Shown here: in pieces, positions 1 to 12,983 of the stretch
Layout: the number at the start of each line of letters is the position of its first letter
How positions within the stretch are numbered: position 1 is the first letter of the stretch
From: Colwellia maritima
GTDB lineage: Bacteria > Pseudomonadota > Gammaproteobacteria > Enterobacterales > Alteromonadaceae
NCBI RefSeq assembly: GCF_022669015.1
Contig: NZ_JAKKSL010000001.1
Coordinates: 248,001-312,000, forward strand
DNA length: 64,000 nt
Direction of reading: 5' to 3'
Made by a program: the position numbers and the translations under genes
The notes under the pieces: model-generated
The model's database searches: none
Told to the model about the DNA's origin: nothing
Seen by the model: the letters and a program-made list of their open reading frames with translations, nothing else

Positions 1-1
1 A

Positions 2-801
2 CCGAGCGATTGGTTATTACATGAAGCCGAGTATTTAATTCGCATTTCTGCTCGTACTTTATGGTTAGAACATGATTCTCGTGCTGCGATTGGTTTACTA
101 AAGGATGCCGATGCTCGCTTAACTGAATTGAACGACCCGACTTTTTACCCGTTCGTGAAACAATTCATCAAGATATTAATACGCTAACTCGCATGCCAAC
201 ACTAGAAACAGATGATGTGATAGTGACACTAATAGCAATGAACAAACAAGTTACAGACTTATCATTAGCTATAATTGATTTAGGAAAAGAAAACACAGCA
301 ACAGATATAGCATTGTCAGATAATATCAATGATTGGCAAAGTAATTTAGCTAAAACTTGGCAGAAGTTTTTGAATGATTTTATCCGAGTTCGTCAAAGAG
401 TCGGCACTGTTGAAGCATTGATATCCCCTGAACAACAAGCAAATTTAAAACAGAATTTAAATTTAAAAATTCAGCTAGCCATATGGGCTGCCACTGAGCG
501 TAAAGGTGAACTTTATCAAAAAACCTTAACAGATATTCAACAGTGGCTTAATGAGTTTTTTGACATGGAAGATAATGCCAACCAACTTTTTTATAACGCA
601 TTAACGGCATTACAAAATAAACAAGTAGCTTATGATTATCCAAGTGAATTAAGTTCATTAACTGCCATTAGAGCTACGTTAAGAAATCAACAAATTCAAC
701 CATTACAATCTATTCAAGAAAACGACAACACACCTGAAGAGAACGCGACTGATGCTACAAACGATGCAACTCAGGACCCAAAAAGTGAGGGTAACCTATG
801 A
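2..801 (+). CDS. hemX: HemX, C-terminal part (5' end outside window, frameshifted)
   Basis: This is the C-terminal part of the inner-membrane protein HemX, which is encoded next to hemY in tetrapyrrole gene clusters; its exact biochemical role is unsettled. Bases 2-~140 encode WLLHEAEYLIRISARTLWLEHD and similar, a conserved HemX stretch. The reading frame then shifts near 141-150 (a T5-A-C3 run, apparently one base lost) and continues as VRETIHQDINTLTRMP into the long open frame ending at 801. The tail is rich in Asn, Thr, Glu and Asp. The stop overlaps the start of hemY by 4 bases, so the two are cotranscribed. The ATG at 193 is internal, not a real start. The identification relies on the conserved stretch plus the hemY neighbour. 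Confidence 0.85.
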
Positions 802-2024
802 TCCGGTTTATCATCATCATTGCGCTGTTTTTTACTATGCTAGCGCTAAGCCCGTTATTAATTGATGAAAAAGGTTATATTCTTATTGCCATGGGCGAAA
901 CAATAATAGAATTAACCGTGCTTTCAGCAGCCATTTTATTCCTGCTATTTGCTATCAGTGCTTTTATTATTGTCAAAATGTTACGAGGTGGTTTTAAACT
1001 CAGTTTCAACGCTTGGCATACCGTAGCTTTTGCAAGTAGGCGACGTGGTATTGCCAACTTTAATAAAGGTTTAGCTGCATACATGCTAGAAGATTACGAA
1101 AATGCAGAGCAATTATTTGCTAAAAGTGCTGAACCCGCCAAACGCCAAAGCCAAAGTGCTTATTTACTTGCTGCCGCTGCCTCAGCAAAGCAAAATTTAG
1201 ATGCAAACACTAATCATTATTTAGATTTATTAGCACAGGAAAGCCAAAAAAATAATGACACAGATTTAGCCAGTGTTATTGTAAAAGTTAAGTTATTAAT
1301 GAACCAAGCTCGAAGTGAAGCTTACAAAAAAGCACGTGTATTGATTGATGATAACCACAAACAAATTGGTCATGACACGCGGTTATTAACTTTAGAAATT
1401 GATTTGTGTATTATTGAGAAACGCTTTGAAGCAGCGGTTGCTTGGTTGTCAGCGGCCCGAAAAGCAAAAAGCATCAGTGATAAACAGATACAAGCATGGG
1501 AAGATCAAGCTTACTATGGCGTTTTTAACGACCTTATTACCAAACAAGACAATGCAAGTTTACAAACTTATTGGAAGTCTTTAGGTCGTAAAATAAAACA
1601 GCGGGAGGCTGTATTATTTACTTATTGCCAAGTATTAGCTGAGCACAATATTTCAGAGCCTTTAACAGAGCTAATAACACCAGTTTTGAAAAAAGAACCT
1701 AATGTACAATTTCTAAAACGCCTTCGTACATTACCCATTAAACAAAGTGAACCCCTGATCGCTATTGTGCAAAAGCACCTACATAATGATAAACACAGTG
1801 CACAGTGGTTGAGCTGCTTGGGCCATCTAGCACTAATGAGTGAACAGTGGTCAATGGCTGAAAAAGCCTTTGGCAGCTTAGTTAAGCTAGAAGCAAACCA
1901 ACAAACAAAACAATATGACAAAGAAGACTTACGGGCGTTTGCACAAGCCTTAATGGCAGAAGGTCAGCACCAAGCTGCCAATGAGGTTTGGGTTAAGGTA
2001 AATGAATTTCCTACTCAGTCTTAA
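798..2024 (+). CDS. hemY: HemY, membrane-anchored TPR protein
   Basis: HemY of the hemX-hemY pair, a protoheme/cell-envelope associated membrane protein of about 400 residues (408 here, the usual length). Two N-terminal hydrophobic segments (about residues 3-20 and 38-62) are followed by a soluble TPR-like region, with helix pairs around AYMLEDYENAEQLFAKSAE and LMSEQWSMAEKAFGSLVKL. The ATG at 798 overlaps the hemX stop (ATGA arrangement), which fixes the start and implies translational coupling. This is distinct from the protoporphyrinogen oxidase called HemY in Gram-positives. The frame is intact. Confidence 0.93.
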   Translation: MIRFIIIIALFFTMLALSPLLIDEKGYILIAMGETIIELTVLSAAILFLLFAISAFIIVKMLRGGFKLSFNAWHTVAFASRRRGIANFNKGLAAYMLEDYENAEQLFAKSAEPAKRQSQSAYLLAAAASAKQNLDANTNHYLDLLAQESQKNNDTDLASVIVKVKLLMNQARSEAYKKARVLIDDNHKQIGHDTRLLTLEIDLCIIEKRFEAAVAWLSAARKAKSISDKQIQAWEDQAYYGVFNDLITKQDNASLQTYWKSLGRKIKQREAVLFTYCQVLAEHNISEPLTELITPVLKKEPNVQFLKRLRTLPIKQSEPLIAIVQKHLHNDKHSAQWLSCLGHLALMSEQWSMAEKAFGSLVKLEANQQTKQYDKEDLRAFAQALMAEGQHQAANEVWVKVNEFPTQS

Positions 2025-2031
2025 AGGGTGA

Positions 2032-2478
2032 TCACAGCGCTTGATGATAAACATCAGGCGTCCATAATTGCATAAACATGGTAGGCTCCGTTAAGGGCGT
2101 AAAGCCATACTGTTCATATAAGCTATGTGCATCACGAGTAGCTAACATCATGCGCCGCAAACCTTGTAACTGGGGATGTTCAATAATGGTAGACATTAAC
2201 CGTTTACTTAAGCCTTTACCACGGTGTTCTTCTAAAATATAAACATCAGCTAAGTAGGCAAAAGTAGCCTTATCTGTGATTAACCGAGCAAAACCCACTT
2301 GGCTTTCGTTACCTTTTTCATCACAAACCAACACACCGAAACACAAAGAGTTTTCTACCGCCTTTCCAACAACTTCTATAGGTACATTTTCTGCCCAATA
2401 AGAACGTGATAGATATTGATGTATAGCATCAATATCCGCCTTATTCTTGTCAGTGGTGATGCTATAGTCTATTTCCAT
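2032..2478 (-). CDS. GNAT family N-acetyltransferase
   Basis: A single-domain GNAT acetyltransferase of 148 residues. The acetyl-CoA binding motif A is visible as LEEHRGKGLSKRLM (around residues 81-94; R-G-K-G-L-S matches the Q/R-x-x-G-x-G/A loop), preceded by the beta strand TFAYLADVYI. The C-terminal LYEQYGF segment is typical of the fold. The substrate cannot be read from the sequence; small proteins of this subtype are often annotated only as GNAT. It is convergent with hemY (7 bases between the stops) and lies 39 bases downstream of fre on the same strand. Confidence 0.85.
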   Translation of the reverse strand: MEIDYSITTDKNKADIDAIHQYLSRSYWAENVPIEVVGKAVENSLCFGVLVCDEKGNESQVGFARLITDKATFAYLADVYILEEHRGKGLSKRLMSTIIEHPQLQGLRRMMLATRDAHSLYEQYGFTPLTEPTMFMQLWTPDVYHQAL

Positions 2479-2517
2479 TTCACCCCCTAAAAAACACTTA
2501 AAGCGTGTTCAAGATAT

Positions 2518-3243
2518 TTAAATAAAGGCAAAAGCATCTGCATACATATGTTCTACTAACGCGCCATGCTCAATAAAATCACTTCTAATAAGACCTACCA
2601 TATCAAAACGCCCGGCAAGATATATATCATAAGGCTCTAGGCTAATAATATCATGCATTACTGCTTGATGAACTAACCCTGTTTTTCCTTGCCAACCATC
2701 ATTATTACTCGTATCTTCTGCCACATTTTCAATAACAGGAATAAAGTTAGCATGAGGTAACTTAGCGATCATTGCTGCTGTTTCTTCTAATTCATAAGCA
2801 GCTGATAACTCTCTTAAGCCCCAATACACCATAATATGGCGATGTGAATTCTGTTCTACTAAATATTCAAACATGGACTTAATATAAGAAAACCCTGTAC
2901 CGCCGCCTAGCAATAACAGCGGGCGATCACTCTCTGTGCGTAATTGTGCAGTACCTAACGGAATTTCAATAGTTACAGGTTTATCTTCTGCTTGAGAGGC
3001 TATAATACGTTCAATCACTTGCATAGGATAGCTGTCAGCAATAAAAGCACCAATTTGTAATTCTATTAACTCACTATTAGGCGAACTTGCAATAGAAAAT
3101 GGTCGTTTATCCTCATCATCCATAACAAAATTCAAATATTGACCGGCAATAAAATCGACTTTTTCACTCGGTTTTAACAACACTTTAAACACATGGGGTG
3201 TAAGCGATGTTAACGACATTATTTGACAACTAACTGTATTCAT
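2518..3243 (-). CDS. fre: NAD(P)H-flavin reductase Fre
   Basis: A ferredoxin-NADP-reductase-fold flavin reductase that reduces free flavins with NAD(P)H. It has the flavin-binding RPFSIASSP motif (about residues 52-60) and the nicotinamide nucleotide loop LLLLGGGTGFSYIKSMFEYL (about 109-128). Its length of 241 residues is close to the E. coli Fre size (233). It sits directly after ubiD on the same strand, the ubiD-fre order known from E. coli, and reduced flavin is a precursor of the prenylated FMN cofactor of UbiD. The ATG at 3243 is 17 bases after the ubiD stop, so the pair is probably an operon. Confidence 0.92.
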   Translation of the reverse strand: MNTVSCQIMSLTSLTPHVFKVLLKPSEKVDFIAGQYLNFVMDDEDKRPFSIASSPNSELIELQIGAFIADSYPMQVIERIIASQAEDKPVTIEIPLGTAQLRTESDRPLLLLGGGTGFSYIKSMFEYLVEQNSHRHIMVYWGLRELSAAYELEETAAMIAKLPHANFIPVIENVAEDTSNNDGWQGKTGLVHQAVMHDIISLEPYDIYLAGRFDMVGLIRSDFIEHGALVEHMYADAFAFI

Positions 3244-3259
3244 TTATTAACCTTACTCT

Positions 3260-4756
3260 TTAATTTTTTTCATCTGAGAAGATATTAAGTTCATCCCAAA
3301 TATCATCAACTTGCTGTTTAATAGCTTCATTCATGACTATCGGCTCTCCCCATTCTCTATTCGTTTCACCTGGCCATTTATTGGTCGCGTCTAACCCCAT
3401 TTTGGAGCCTAAACCCGACACTGGCGAAGCAAAATCTAAATAATCTATTGGTGTATTTTCAATTAATACCGTATCTCGGCTTGGGTCCATTCGGGTAGTC
3501 ATTGCCCAAATCACATCTTCCCAACTTCGAGCGTTCACATCATCGTCACATACTATAACAAATTTAGTATACATAAATTGGCGTAAGAACGACCAAACCC
3601 CCATCATGACACGCTTAGCATGCCCGGCGTATTGCTTTTTAATGGTTACCACTGCTAAACGATAAGAACAGCCTTCTGGCGGTAAATAAAAATCTTGTAT
3701 TTCGGGAAACTGTTTTTGTAAAATTGGTACAAAAACTTCATTTAACGCTACCCCTAAAATAGCCGGTTCGTCAGGTGGACGCCCCGTGTAAGTGCTATGG
3801 TATATAGGATCTTTACGCATGGTAATATGCGTCACCGTAAACACGGGAAACTCGTCTACTTCATTGTAATAACCTGTATGATCTCCATAAGGTCCTTCTG
3901 GTGCCATTTCTTCAGGATCTAAATAACCTTCTAAAATAATTTCAGCTGTTGCCGGTACTTCCAAATCATTACTTATGGACTTAGCAACTTCAGTTTTTGC
4001 ACCACGCAATAACCCTGCAAAAGCATATTCTGATAAAGTATCGGGCACAGGGGTTACTGCACCCAAAATAGTTGCGGGATCAGCTCCTAAAGCAACTGAC
4101 ACAGGGTATTTTTCTCCGGGATTTGTTTTTTTAAATTCTTGAAAATCTAACGCACCACCTCGATGAGATAACCAACGCATAATCACTTTATTTTTAGATA
4201 AGACTTGCTGCCTGTATATCCCTAAGTTTTGCCGCTCTTTATATGGTCCTTTAGTGATTGTTAAACCCCAAGTAATAAGCGGTGCAACATCTCCAGGCCA
4301 ACAAGTTTGAATTGGTAATTTAGATAAATCGACATCATTACCACTTAACACAACTTGCTGACATAATGGTTTTTTGACCATTTTAGTTGGCATGTTAAGT
4401 ACTTGTTTATAAATAGGTAATTTACCTAACGCATCTCTAAAACCTTTTGGGGGTTCAGGCTCTTTTAACATGGCAAGCAATTTGCCAACATCACGCAAAG
4501 CCTTAACGTCATTTTGCCCCATGGCTAAAGCAACACGGCCAGGTGTACCAAAAAGATTAGTTAATACGGGTATATCATAAGGCTGTCCGCTTTCATCCAC
4601 CGCATTTTCAAATAATAATCTTGGTCCTTTAGCGCGTAAAGTACGATCACTAATTTCAGTCATGGTAAGATGAGTCGAAACGGGGATAGTAATGCGTTTT
4701 AACTGCCCTGTTTTTTCTAATTGACTGATAAAATCTCTTAAATCATTATATTTCAT
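3260..4756 (-). CDS. ubiD: UbiD, 4-hydroxy-3-polyprenylbenzoate decarboxylase
   Basis: UbiD decarboxylates 3-polyprenyl-4-hydroxybenzoate in ubiquinone biosynthesis using prenylated FMN. The translation (498 residues from the chosen start, usual size about 490-500) shows the family blocks: [10 protein letters not shown] at the N-terminus, [21 protein letters not shown] (acidic residues of the cofactor/active-site region), [13 protein letters not shown] and [20 protein letters not shown]. An upstream in-frame ATG (4765) would add only MLF; I chose the ATG at 4756 because MKYNDLRDF is the conserved N-terminus. It is followed by fre. Confidence 0.96.
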   Translation of the reverse strand: MKYNDLRDFISQLEKTGQLKRITIPVSTHLTMTEISDRTLRAKGPRLLFENAVDESGQPYDIPVLTNLFGTPGRVALAMGQNDVKALRDVGKLLAMLKEPEPPKGFRDALGKLPIYKQVLNMPTKMVKKPLCQQVVLSGNDVDLSKLPIQTCWPGDVAPLITWGLTITKGPYKERQNLGIYRQQVLSKNKVIMRWLSHRGGALDFQEFKKTNPGEKYPVSVALGADPATILGAVTPVPDTLSEYAFAGLLRGAKTEVAKSISNDLEVPATAEIILEGYLDPEEMAPEGPYGDHTGYYNEVDEFPVFTVTHITMRKDPIYHSTYTGRPPDEPAILGVALNEVFVPILQKQFPEIQDFYLPPEGCSYRLAVVTIKKQYAGHAKRVMMGVWSFLRQFMYTKFVIVCDDDVNARSWEDVIWAMTTRMDPSRDTVLIENTPIDYLDFASPVSGLGSKMGLDATNKWPGETNREWGEPIVMNEAIKQQVDDIWDELNIFSDEKN

Positions 4757-4838
4757 AAATAGCATTACTTATTAAGCAAAACGGTTTAAAAACAAAAAAA
4801 CCGGCCGGTACGACTGGTTCTAAATAAAGATTAAATGC

Positions 4839-6097
4839 TTACTTACGTTTCATTGAATCGAAAAATTCATCGTTAGTTTTCGACATCGCTAACTTATCAA
4901 TAAGAAATTCAATTGCGCCAACTTCATCCATTTCATGGACAATCTTACGTAAAATCCACATTTTTTGTAACTCATCTGGCTTAGTAATTAATTCTTCACG
5001 ACGCGTGCCACTACGATTAATATGGATAGCAGGGAAAACACGTTTTTCTGATACTTTACGCGACAGATGTAATTCCATATTACCTGTGCCTTTAAATTCT
5101 TCATAGATAACTTCATCCATTTTAGAACCGGTATCAACTAACGCTGTAGCAATAATAGTTAAACTACCACCTTCTTCAATATTACGTGCAGCACCAAAAA
5201 AACGTTTTGGACGATGTAATGCATTTGCATCAACACCACCTGTTAAGATTTTACCTGATGACGGCACTACCGTGTTATAGGCACGAGCTAATCGAGTAAT
5301 AGAATCAAGTAAAATCACTACATCTTTCTTGTGTTCAACTAAACGTTTTGCTTTTTCTATCACCATTTCTGCTACTTGAACATGGCGACTGGTGGTTCAT
5401 CAAACGTTGAAGCAACTACTTCACCTTTAACAAGGCGCTGCATTTCAGTTACTTCTTCAGGTCGCTCATCAATCAACAACACCATTAATTCTGCATCAGG
5501 GTGATTATAAGCAATGCTTTGTGCAATATTTTGTAATAATAATGTTTTACCTGCTTTTGGTGGCGCTACGATTAAACCACGCTGCCCCTTACCAATTGGC
5601 GAAGCTAAATCTAATATACGGGCAGTGATATCTTCAGTTGAACCATTACCACGTTCCATGGTGAATCGTTCATTTGGATGAATTGGTGTTAGGTTTTCAA
5701 ATAAAATTTTATTACGAGAATTTTCTGGACGGTCAAAATTAACTTCAGTAACTTTTAACAAAGCAAAATAACGTTCCCCTTTTTTAGGAGAGCGAATTTT
5801 TCCTTGAATTGTATCGCCTGTACGCATGCTAAAACGGCGAATTTGGCTAGGAGAAACATAGATATCATCTGGGCCGGCTAAGTAAGAAGAGTCTGCGGAG
5901 CGTAAAAAGCCAAAACCATCCTGAAGAATTTCTAAAACACCGCCTCCGAAAATATCATTATCGTTTTCAGCATGTTTTTTTAATATTGCAAAAATTATAT
6001 CTTGCTTACGTGTTCTAGCCAGGTTTTCTAACTTCATTTCTTCAGCTAGTTTAACCAATTCATTAACGGATTTTTCTTTTAGTTCGGTAAGGTTCAT
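4839..6097 (-). CDS. rho: Transcription termination factor Rho (one frameshift)
   Basis: Hexameric RNA helicase Rho. The N-terminal half (6097-5372) carries the cold-shock-like RNA-binding domain ([29 protein letters not shown] in pieces) and the Walker A loop APPKAGKT. The ORF continuing to 4839 holds [31 protein letters not shown] and the C-terminal [10 protein letters not shown]. The frame breaks near 5385-5390: after STFDEP the expected [11 protein letters not shown] can be read once one base is restored in the CCACCAG stretch. The corrected length is 419 residues, the same as E. coli Rho. As rho is essential in most Gammaproteobacteria, the break is most likely a sequence error. The TTG/ATG seen at 5366 is internal. 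Confidence 0.95.
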
Positions 6098-6344
6098 AGG
6101 GGGTTTCTTAAATTATTTTAAGTGATTACGTCTAAGGCGATTGCCGACGACAGTATATTTCAAATGTGTTTTATAACCTTCATATCAATATAATGTGGCT
6201 TATATGTAGCCAATAAAGACAGTAAGATAGGGATAAAGAGATGTTATTTTGTACTCAGGGCTTAAATTTAGCATTAAAAGCTTGACCACGTAAAGGCACT
6301 AGTCAAAATGTAAGCAAATATTTTTTACGGATTAAAAAATCAAC
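6098..6344. other. Rho upstream region, no gene seen
   Basis: AT-rich spacer between the rho start and the trxA terminator. It should hold the rho promoter and leader. Rho leaders are often autoregulated, but I could not identify a specific promoter, uORF or attenuator with confidence. Confidence 0.4.
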
Positions 6345-6377
6345 AAAAAAGCCTGATAATTAATTCAGGCTTTTTTT
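6345..6377 (-). terminator. Intrinsic terminator of trxA
   Basis: A perfect 6-bp stem (GCCTGA / TCAGGC, 6351-6370 with an 8-base loop) is flanked by A6 on the left and T7 on the right. It lies 20 bases after the trxA stop on the minus strand, where the left flank becomes the U-tract. The symmetrical flanks mean it could also work in the other direction. Confidence 0.85.
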
Positions 6378-6396
6378 ATCTGTTCTGCGATAAAAC

Positions 6397-6723
6397 TTAC
6401 AGGTTTTTATCTAAAAATTCTTTCAATTGTGTTTTTGACAATGCACCTACTTTGGTATCAGCAAGTTCACCGTCTTTAAATAATAATAACGTAGGAATAC
6501 CACGTACACCATATTTAGGCGGCGTATCAGAGTTTTGGTCAATATTTAACTTACCAACAGTGACTTTACCGTCATACTCTGTCGCAATATCGTCAAGCAC
6601 TGGTGCTATCATTTTACAAGGACCACACCATTCAGCCCAAAAATCAACCAACACTAACCCAGATGCTTTTAACACATCAGCTTCAAAACTATCATCGGTT
6701 AGCTGAACAATTTTGTCATTCAT
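6397..6723 (-). CDS. trxA: Thioredoxin 1
   Basis: Cytoplasmic thioredoxin, 108 residues from MNDKIVQL, equal to E. coli TrxA. The redox site WCGPC lies around residues 32-36 within [22 protein letters not shown], and the cis-proline loop is [11 protein letters not shown]. An upstream in-frame start (6747) would add MPQMMENK, which is not conserved. Neighbours are typical: trxA lies upstream of rho and divergent from rhlB, as in E. coli (rhlB-trxA-rho). A terminator follows the gene. Confidence 0.96.
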   Translation of the reverse strand: MNDKIVQLTDDSFEADVLKASGLVLVDFWAEWCGPCKMIAPVLDDIATEYDGKVTVGKLNIDQNSDTPPKYGVRGIPTLLLFKDGELADTKVGALSKTQLKEFLDKNL

Positions 6724-6893
6724 CTTATTCTCCATCATTTGCGGCACTTAGGCCAATTTATTAATTACAACATTTATTGTCAATATAAAACAGTTATGGG
6801 GCTTTACTCTTTAAATATCAAGTTTGTTTCTATTATATTAATTACTAGACGCTAAAATTAGTTATTAAGCTACTATGATGTTAAGCTAGCGCC

Positions 6894-8160
6894 ATGAAAA
6901 AAACACATTTAACAGAAACAAAATTCGCTGACTTAAATCTTGCCCCGCAAGTAGTGACCGGATTAGAAGCCATGGGCTTCGATTATTGTACGTCTATTCA
7001 GGCGAAATCCTTACCCGTCCTGCTTCAAGGTACTGACATTTCTTGGTCAAGCGCAAACAGGAGAAGGTAAAACCATTGCCTTTTTAGCCGCAACTTTCCA
7101 CCATTTATTACAAAAAGAAGCACCAACGCATAATCAACCTAGAGCATTGATTATGGCACCCACACGTGAATTAGCAATTCAAATTCACCGAGATGCCCTT
7201 GAAATGTCTAAAAGCACTGGATTACGCCTTGGTGTCGTTTATGGTGGTGAAGGTTATGAAAGTCAACGCCTTGAATTAGAAACGGGTGTCGATATTTTAA
7301 TTGGTACCTGCGGTCGTTTGCTTGATTACATGAAGCAAGGCGTATACAACATATCAAATCTTGAAGTCATTGTACTCGATGAAGCAGACCGAATGTTTGA
7401 CCTAGGTTTTATTAAAGATATTCGTTATATGTTTAATAAAATGCCGCCGGCTACAAAACGTTTAAGCATGCTATTCTCGGCAACCTTATCATTTCGTGTG
7501 AAAGAGCTTGCTTTTGAGCATATGAATGATCCAATCAGTGTTGAGGTTGAACCAGACCAAAAAACCAACATCCGTATTAGTGAAGAACTTTTTTATCCAT
7601 CTAACGAAGATAAAATGACACTATTGCAAACACTTATAGAAGAAGACTGGCCAGAAAAAGCGATTATTTTTGCTAATACTAAGCATGTTTGTGAAAAAGT
7701 ATATGACCACCTTGTTGCTGATAAGTTACGCGTTGGTTTATTAACTGGTGATGTACCACAGAAAAAACGTTTGAAAATATTAGAACAATTTACCGAAGGT
7801 AGTATAGATTTTCTAGTGGCTACTGATGTTGCAGCTCGAGGATTACATATTCCCGCTGTTACCCATGTATTTAACTACGACTTACCTGATGATTGTGAAG
7901 ATTATGTTCACCGTATCGGTCGTACTGGTCGCGGTGCCACAGGTCATGCTATCAGTTTAGCTTGTGAACAATATGTATTTAACCTTCCTGCAATTGAAGC
8001 TTATATAGAGCATGAACTGCCTGTAACAAAATACGAACATGATGCTTTACTTGAGGATTTACCTAAACCTAAACCTCGCCCGCGCCGACATAGACCTAAT
8101 TCTGCGCGTTCTGGCGGTACTAGACAAGGCGGTAATAGCAATTATCGCGGTCGTCGTTAG
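6894..8160 (+). CDS. rhlB: ATP-dependent RNA helicase RhlB (one frameshift)
   Basis: DEAD-box RNA helicase, a degradosome partner in enterobacteria. It starts at ATG 6894 with [14 protein letters not shown], matching the family start, and carries the Q motif ([12 protein letters not shown]). One extra T near 7046-7050 breaks the frame before the Walker A loop; removing it gives [19 protein letters not shown]. Downstream it shows [21 protein letters not shown] (DEAD), LFSATLS (SAT) and HRIGRTGRG (motif VI), with a basic Arg/Gly/Pro-rich tail. The corrected length is 421 residues, the E. coli length. The ATG at 7147 is internal. Confidence 0.94.
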
Positions 8161-8178
8161 TAGACAGTTCGTCGTCAT

Positions 8179-9114
8179 ATGATAAAGCTCAACGAAATAC
8201 CACAGTACGGTGCTCACCATTATGCTGTGGTTGATCTAGGCTCTAATAGCTTTCATTTATCAATAGTCTGTTTACAGCAGAATAAGATTATCCCCGTTAA
8301 CAAAGTTAAACGAAAAGTTCGCTTAGCTTCTGGCCTAAGTGAAGATAATGAACTTAGCAATGAAGCGATTGAGCGTGGACTTGATTGCTTAAAATTATTT
8401 GCCAAACACCTTGCGACTATTCCTCTGAGCAATATTTGTATTGTTGCAACTGCAACTCTACGACTTGCTAAAAACCGTAATGATTTTTTAAACAAAGCCA
8501 ATAAAATACTTCCTGTAGAAATACAGCTGCTCTCTGGTAAACAGGAAGCGGAAACCATCTACAGTGGTGTCGCTTACACTTGTAATAGTGATTTAACACA
8601 AGAAAGACTAGTGATTGATATAGGCGGGGCCAGTACAGAATTAATTATAGGAAAAGGCTCTACAGCAAATAAAGCTGTTAGTTTGGATTTAGGTTGTGTT
8701 AGTTTTAGAGAAAAATATTTTGCTGATAAAAAACTCTCTTCACAGAATTTCACTTCGGCTATTAAAGCTGCATGCCATATCATTACACCTGTCAGGGCTG
8801 ATTTTATTGCCCTTGGTTGGCAATCGGTGGTGGGAAGTTCTGGAACTATTCAAGCCTTAACAGAAATTCTTTCTTATCGTAATCAGAGTATCGTTATTAC
8901 GCCTGATTTTTTACAAGAAATTAAACAAGCGCTTATTGAGTGTAAATCAATAGATCATGTTATTTTAGAAGGGTTAAGAGCTGATCGTACACCAGTATTA
9001 GCGAGCGGATTATGTATTTTAATTGCGCTATTTGATTGCTTAGAAATTAAAGAACTTAGATTATCCACAGGTGCCTTACGAGAGGGTTTATTACACAAGC
9101 TACTACCCATTTAG
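8179..9114 (+). CDS. Ppx/GppA family phosphatase, N-terminal domain only
   Basis: An ASKHA-fold phosphatase related to exopolyphosphatase and guanosine pentaphosphate hydrolase. Phosphate-binding loops are visible as VVDLGSNSFHLSIV (residues about 18-31) and VIDIGGASTELIIG (about 144-157), plus VATATLRLAKN and EAETIYSGV. At 311 residues it covers only the catalytic half; E. coli GppA and Ppx (about 500) carry a C-terminal HD-like region that is absent here, and no frameshifted remainder follows. It is directly downstream of rhlB, the position of gppA in E. coli, so GppA-like is the best guess, but short Ppx homologues exist too. Confidence 0.85.
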   Translation: MIKLNEIPQYGAHHYAVVDLGSNSFHLSIVCLQQNKIIPVNKVKRKVRLASGLSEDNELSNEAIERGLDCLKLFAKHLATIPLSNICIVATATLRLAKNRNDFLNKANKILPVEIQLLSGKQEAETIYSGVAYTCNSDLTQERLVIDIGGASTELIIGKGSTANKAVSLDLGCVSFREKYFADKKLSSQNFTSAIKAACHIITPVRADFIALGWQSVVGSSGTIQALTEILSYRNQSIVITPDFLQEIKQALIECKSIDHVILEGLRADRTPVLASGLCILIALFDCLEIKELRLSTGALREGLLHKLLPI

Positions 9115-9151
9115 GCCGGCTTTAATACCAAATCTATTAAATTTAAATTAA

Positions 9152-9189
9152 GCCGAGTTCCAATGATGTGGAGCTCGGCACTTTTCTTA

Positions 9190-9190
<1 letters not shown>
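9152..9190. terminator. Bidirectional terminator between gppA-like gene and hemB
   Basis: Inverted repeat GCCGAGTTCCA / TGGAGCTCGGC (9152-9179) around a 6-base loop, with a T-rich stretch (CTTTTCTTATT) on the plus side. It sits between two converging genes and probably serves both, though the minus-side U-tract is weak. Confidence 0.6.
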
Positions 9191-12100
<2,910 letters not shown>

Positions 12101-12185
12101 GCATAAAACTTGTATCGTCTTTAATATTTGGTGAAAAAATTAACCATAGTTAATACTTAGTTCAAACCTTAGTAAGTGTGACGAA

Positions 12186-12983
12186 TTAAGTGGGTAAATT
12201 AAATGCTTTTTGAGCGTTTAGAGTAGTTTGACAAGCAATGTCGTTAGGGTCAAGAGCTGTTATGTCAGCAATTTTTTCGACAATATAAGGTAAATAACTT
12301 GGTTCGTTACGGTTACTCTTCGGCTTAGGGGTAATTGTTCTCGGGGTTAAATAAGGCGCGTCTGTCTCAATTAATAAACGGTTTAAAGGAATGTTGCCAA
12401 CAATATCTTGCAGCATTTGCCCCCTTCTCTCATCACATATCCATCCAGTAATGCCTATATACATTCCCACATCAATACATTGCTCAGCTCCTCTCTATTC
12501 CCCGTAAAACAATGGGAAACCATTTGCCGGAACTTGGTCTACAAAAGGTTTTAATAGTTCAAACCAATCCGTAAATGCATCACGCTGATGTAGGAATAAT
12601 GGCATACCTAGTTGTGTTGCTAGTTGAATTTGCGCCTTGAATACTTTTACTTGTTGCTCGGCTGATGAAAAATTTCTATTGAAATCTAAACCGCACTCGC
12701 CAATAGCTTTCACAAAGGGTTGTTTAGCTAATAGCGCTAAATCTGATAAATAATTATCGCAAACACCATCAGCATCATGAGGATGAACTCCGGCAGTCGC
12801 AAACAAAGCATTAGGGAACTGTGACTGATAATTTTGGCACAACATCAAGGCTTGTTTACTTTCTTCCACGTTAGTGCCGGTAATAATTAGCTGTTCTACC
12901 CCTATTTTTTTCGCACGAACAATCAGTTCCGTTCGATCTTTATCAAAACGTTTATTGGTTAGGTTAACCCCAATATCAATCAC
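12186..12983 (-). CDS. tatD: TatD family metal-dependent nuclease (two frameshifts)
   Basis: TatD-type hydrolase (3'-5' DNase/RNase, TIM barrel). MIDIGVNLTNKRFDKDR opens the protein. GVHPHDADG supplies metal ligands, AIGECGLDFNRNFS is the conserved Glu/Asp motif, and LPLFLHQRDA (MPLFLHQRDAF here) follows. After PANG the frame slips near 12520 and again near 12490; correcting both gives VSHCFTGNREEL and CIDVGMYIGITGWICDERRG, leading to LLIETDAPYLTPR near the end. The combined length is about 265 residues (usual about 260). It is the last gene of the tat cluster and its start overlaps the stop of the preceding small gene. Confidence 0.93.

Noticed and set aside
875..1921. Antisense open frames opposite hemY
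   Set aside because: Shadows of a well-supported coding gene with no RBS or family match.
5366..5400. Programmed frameshift in rho or gyrB
   Set aside because: No slippery heptamer or stimulatory structure, and similar breaks occur in about twenty unrelated genes, so error is the simpler cause.
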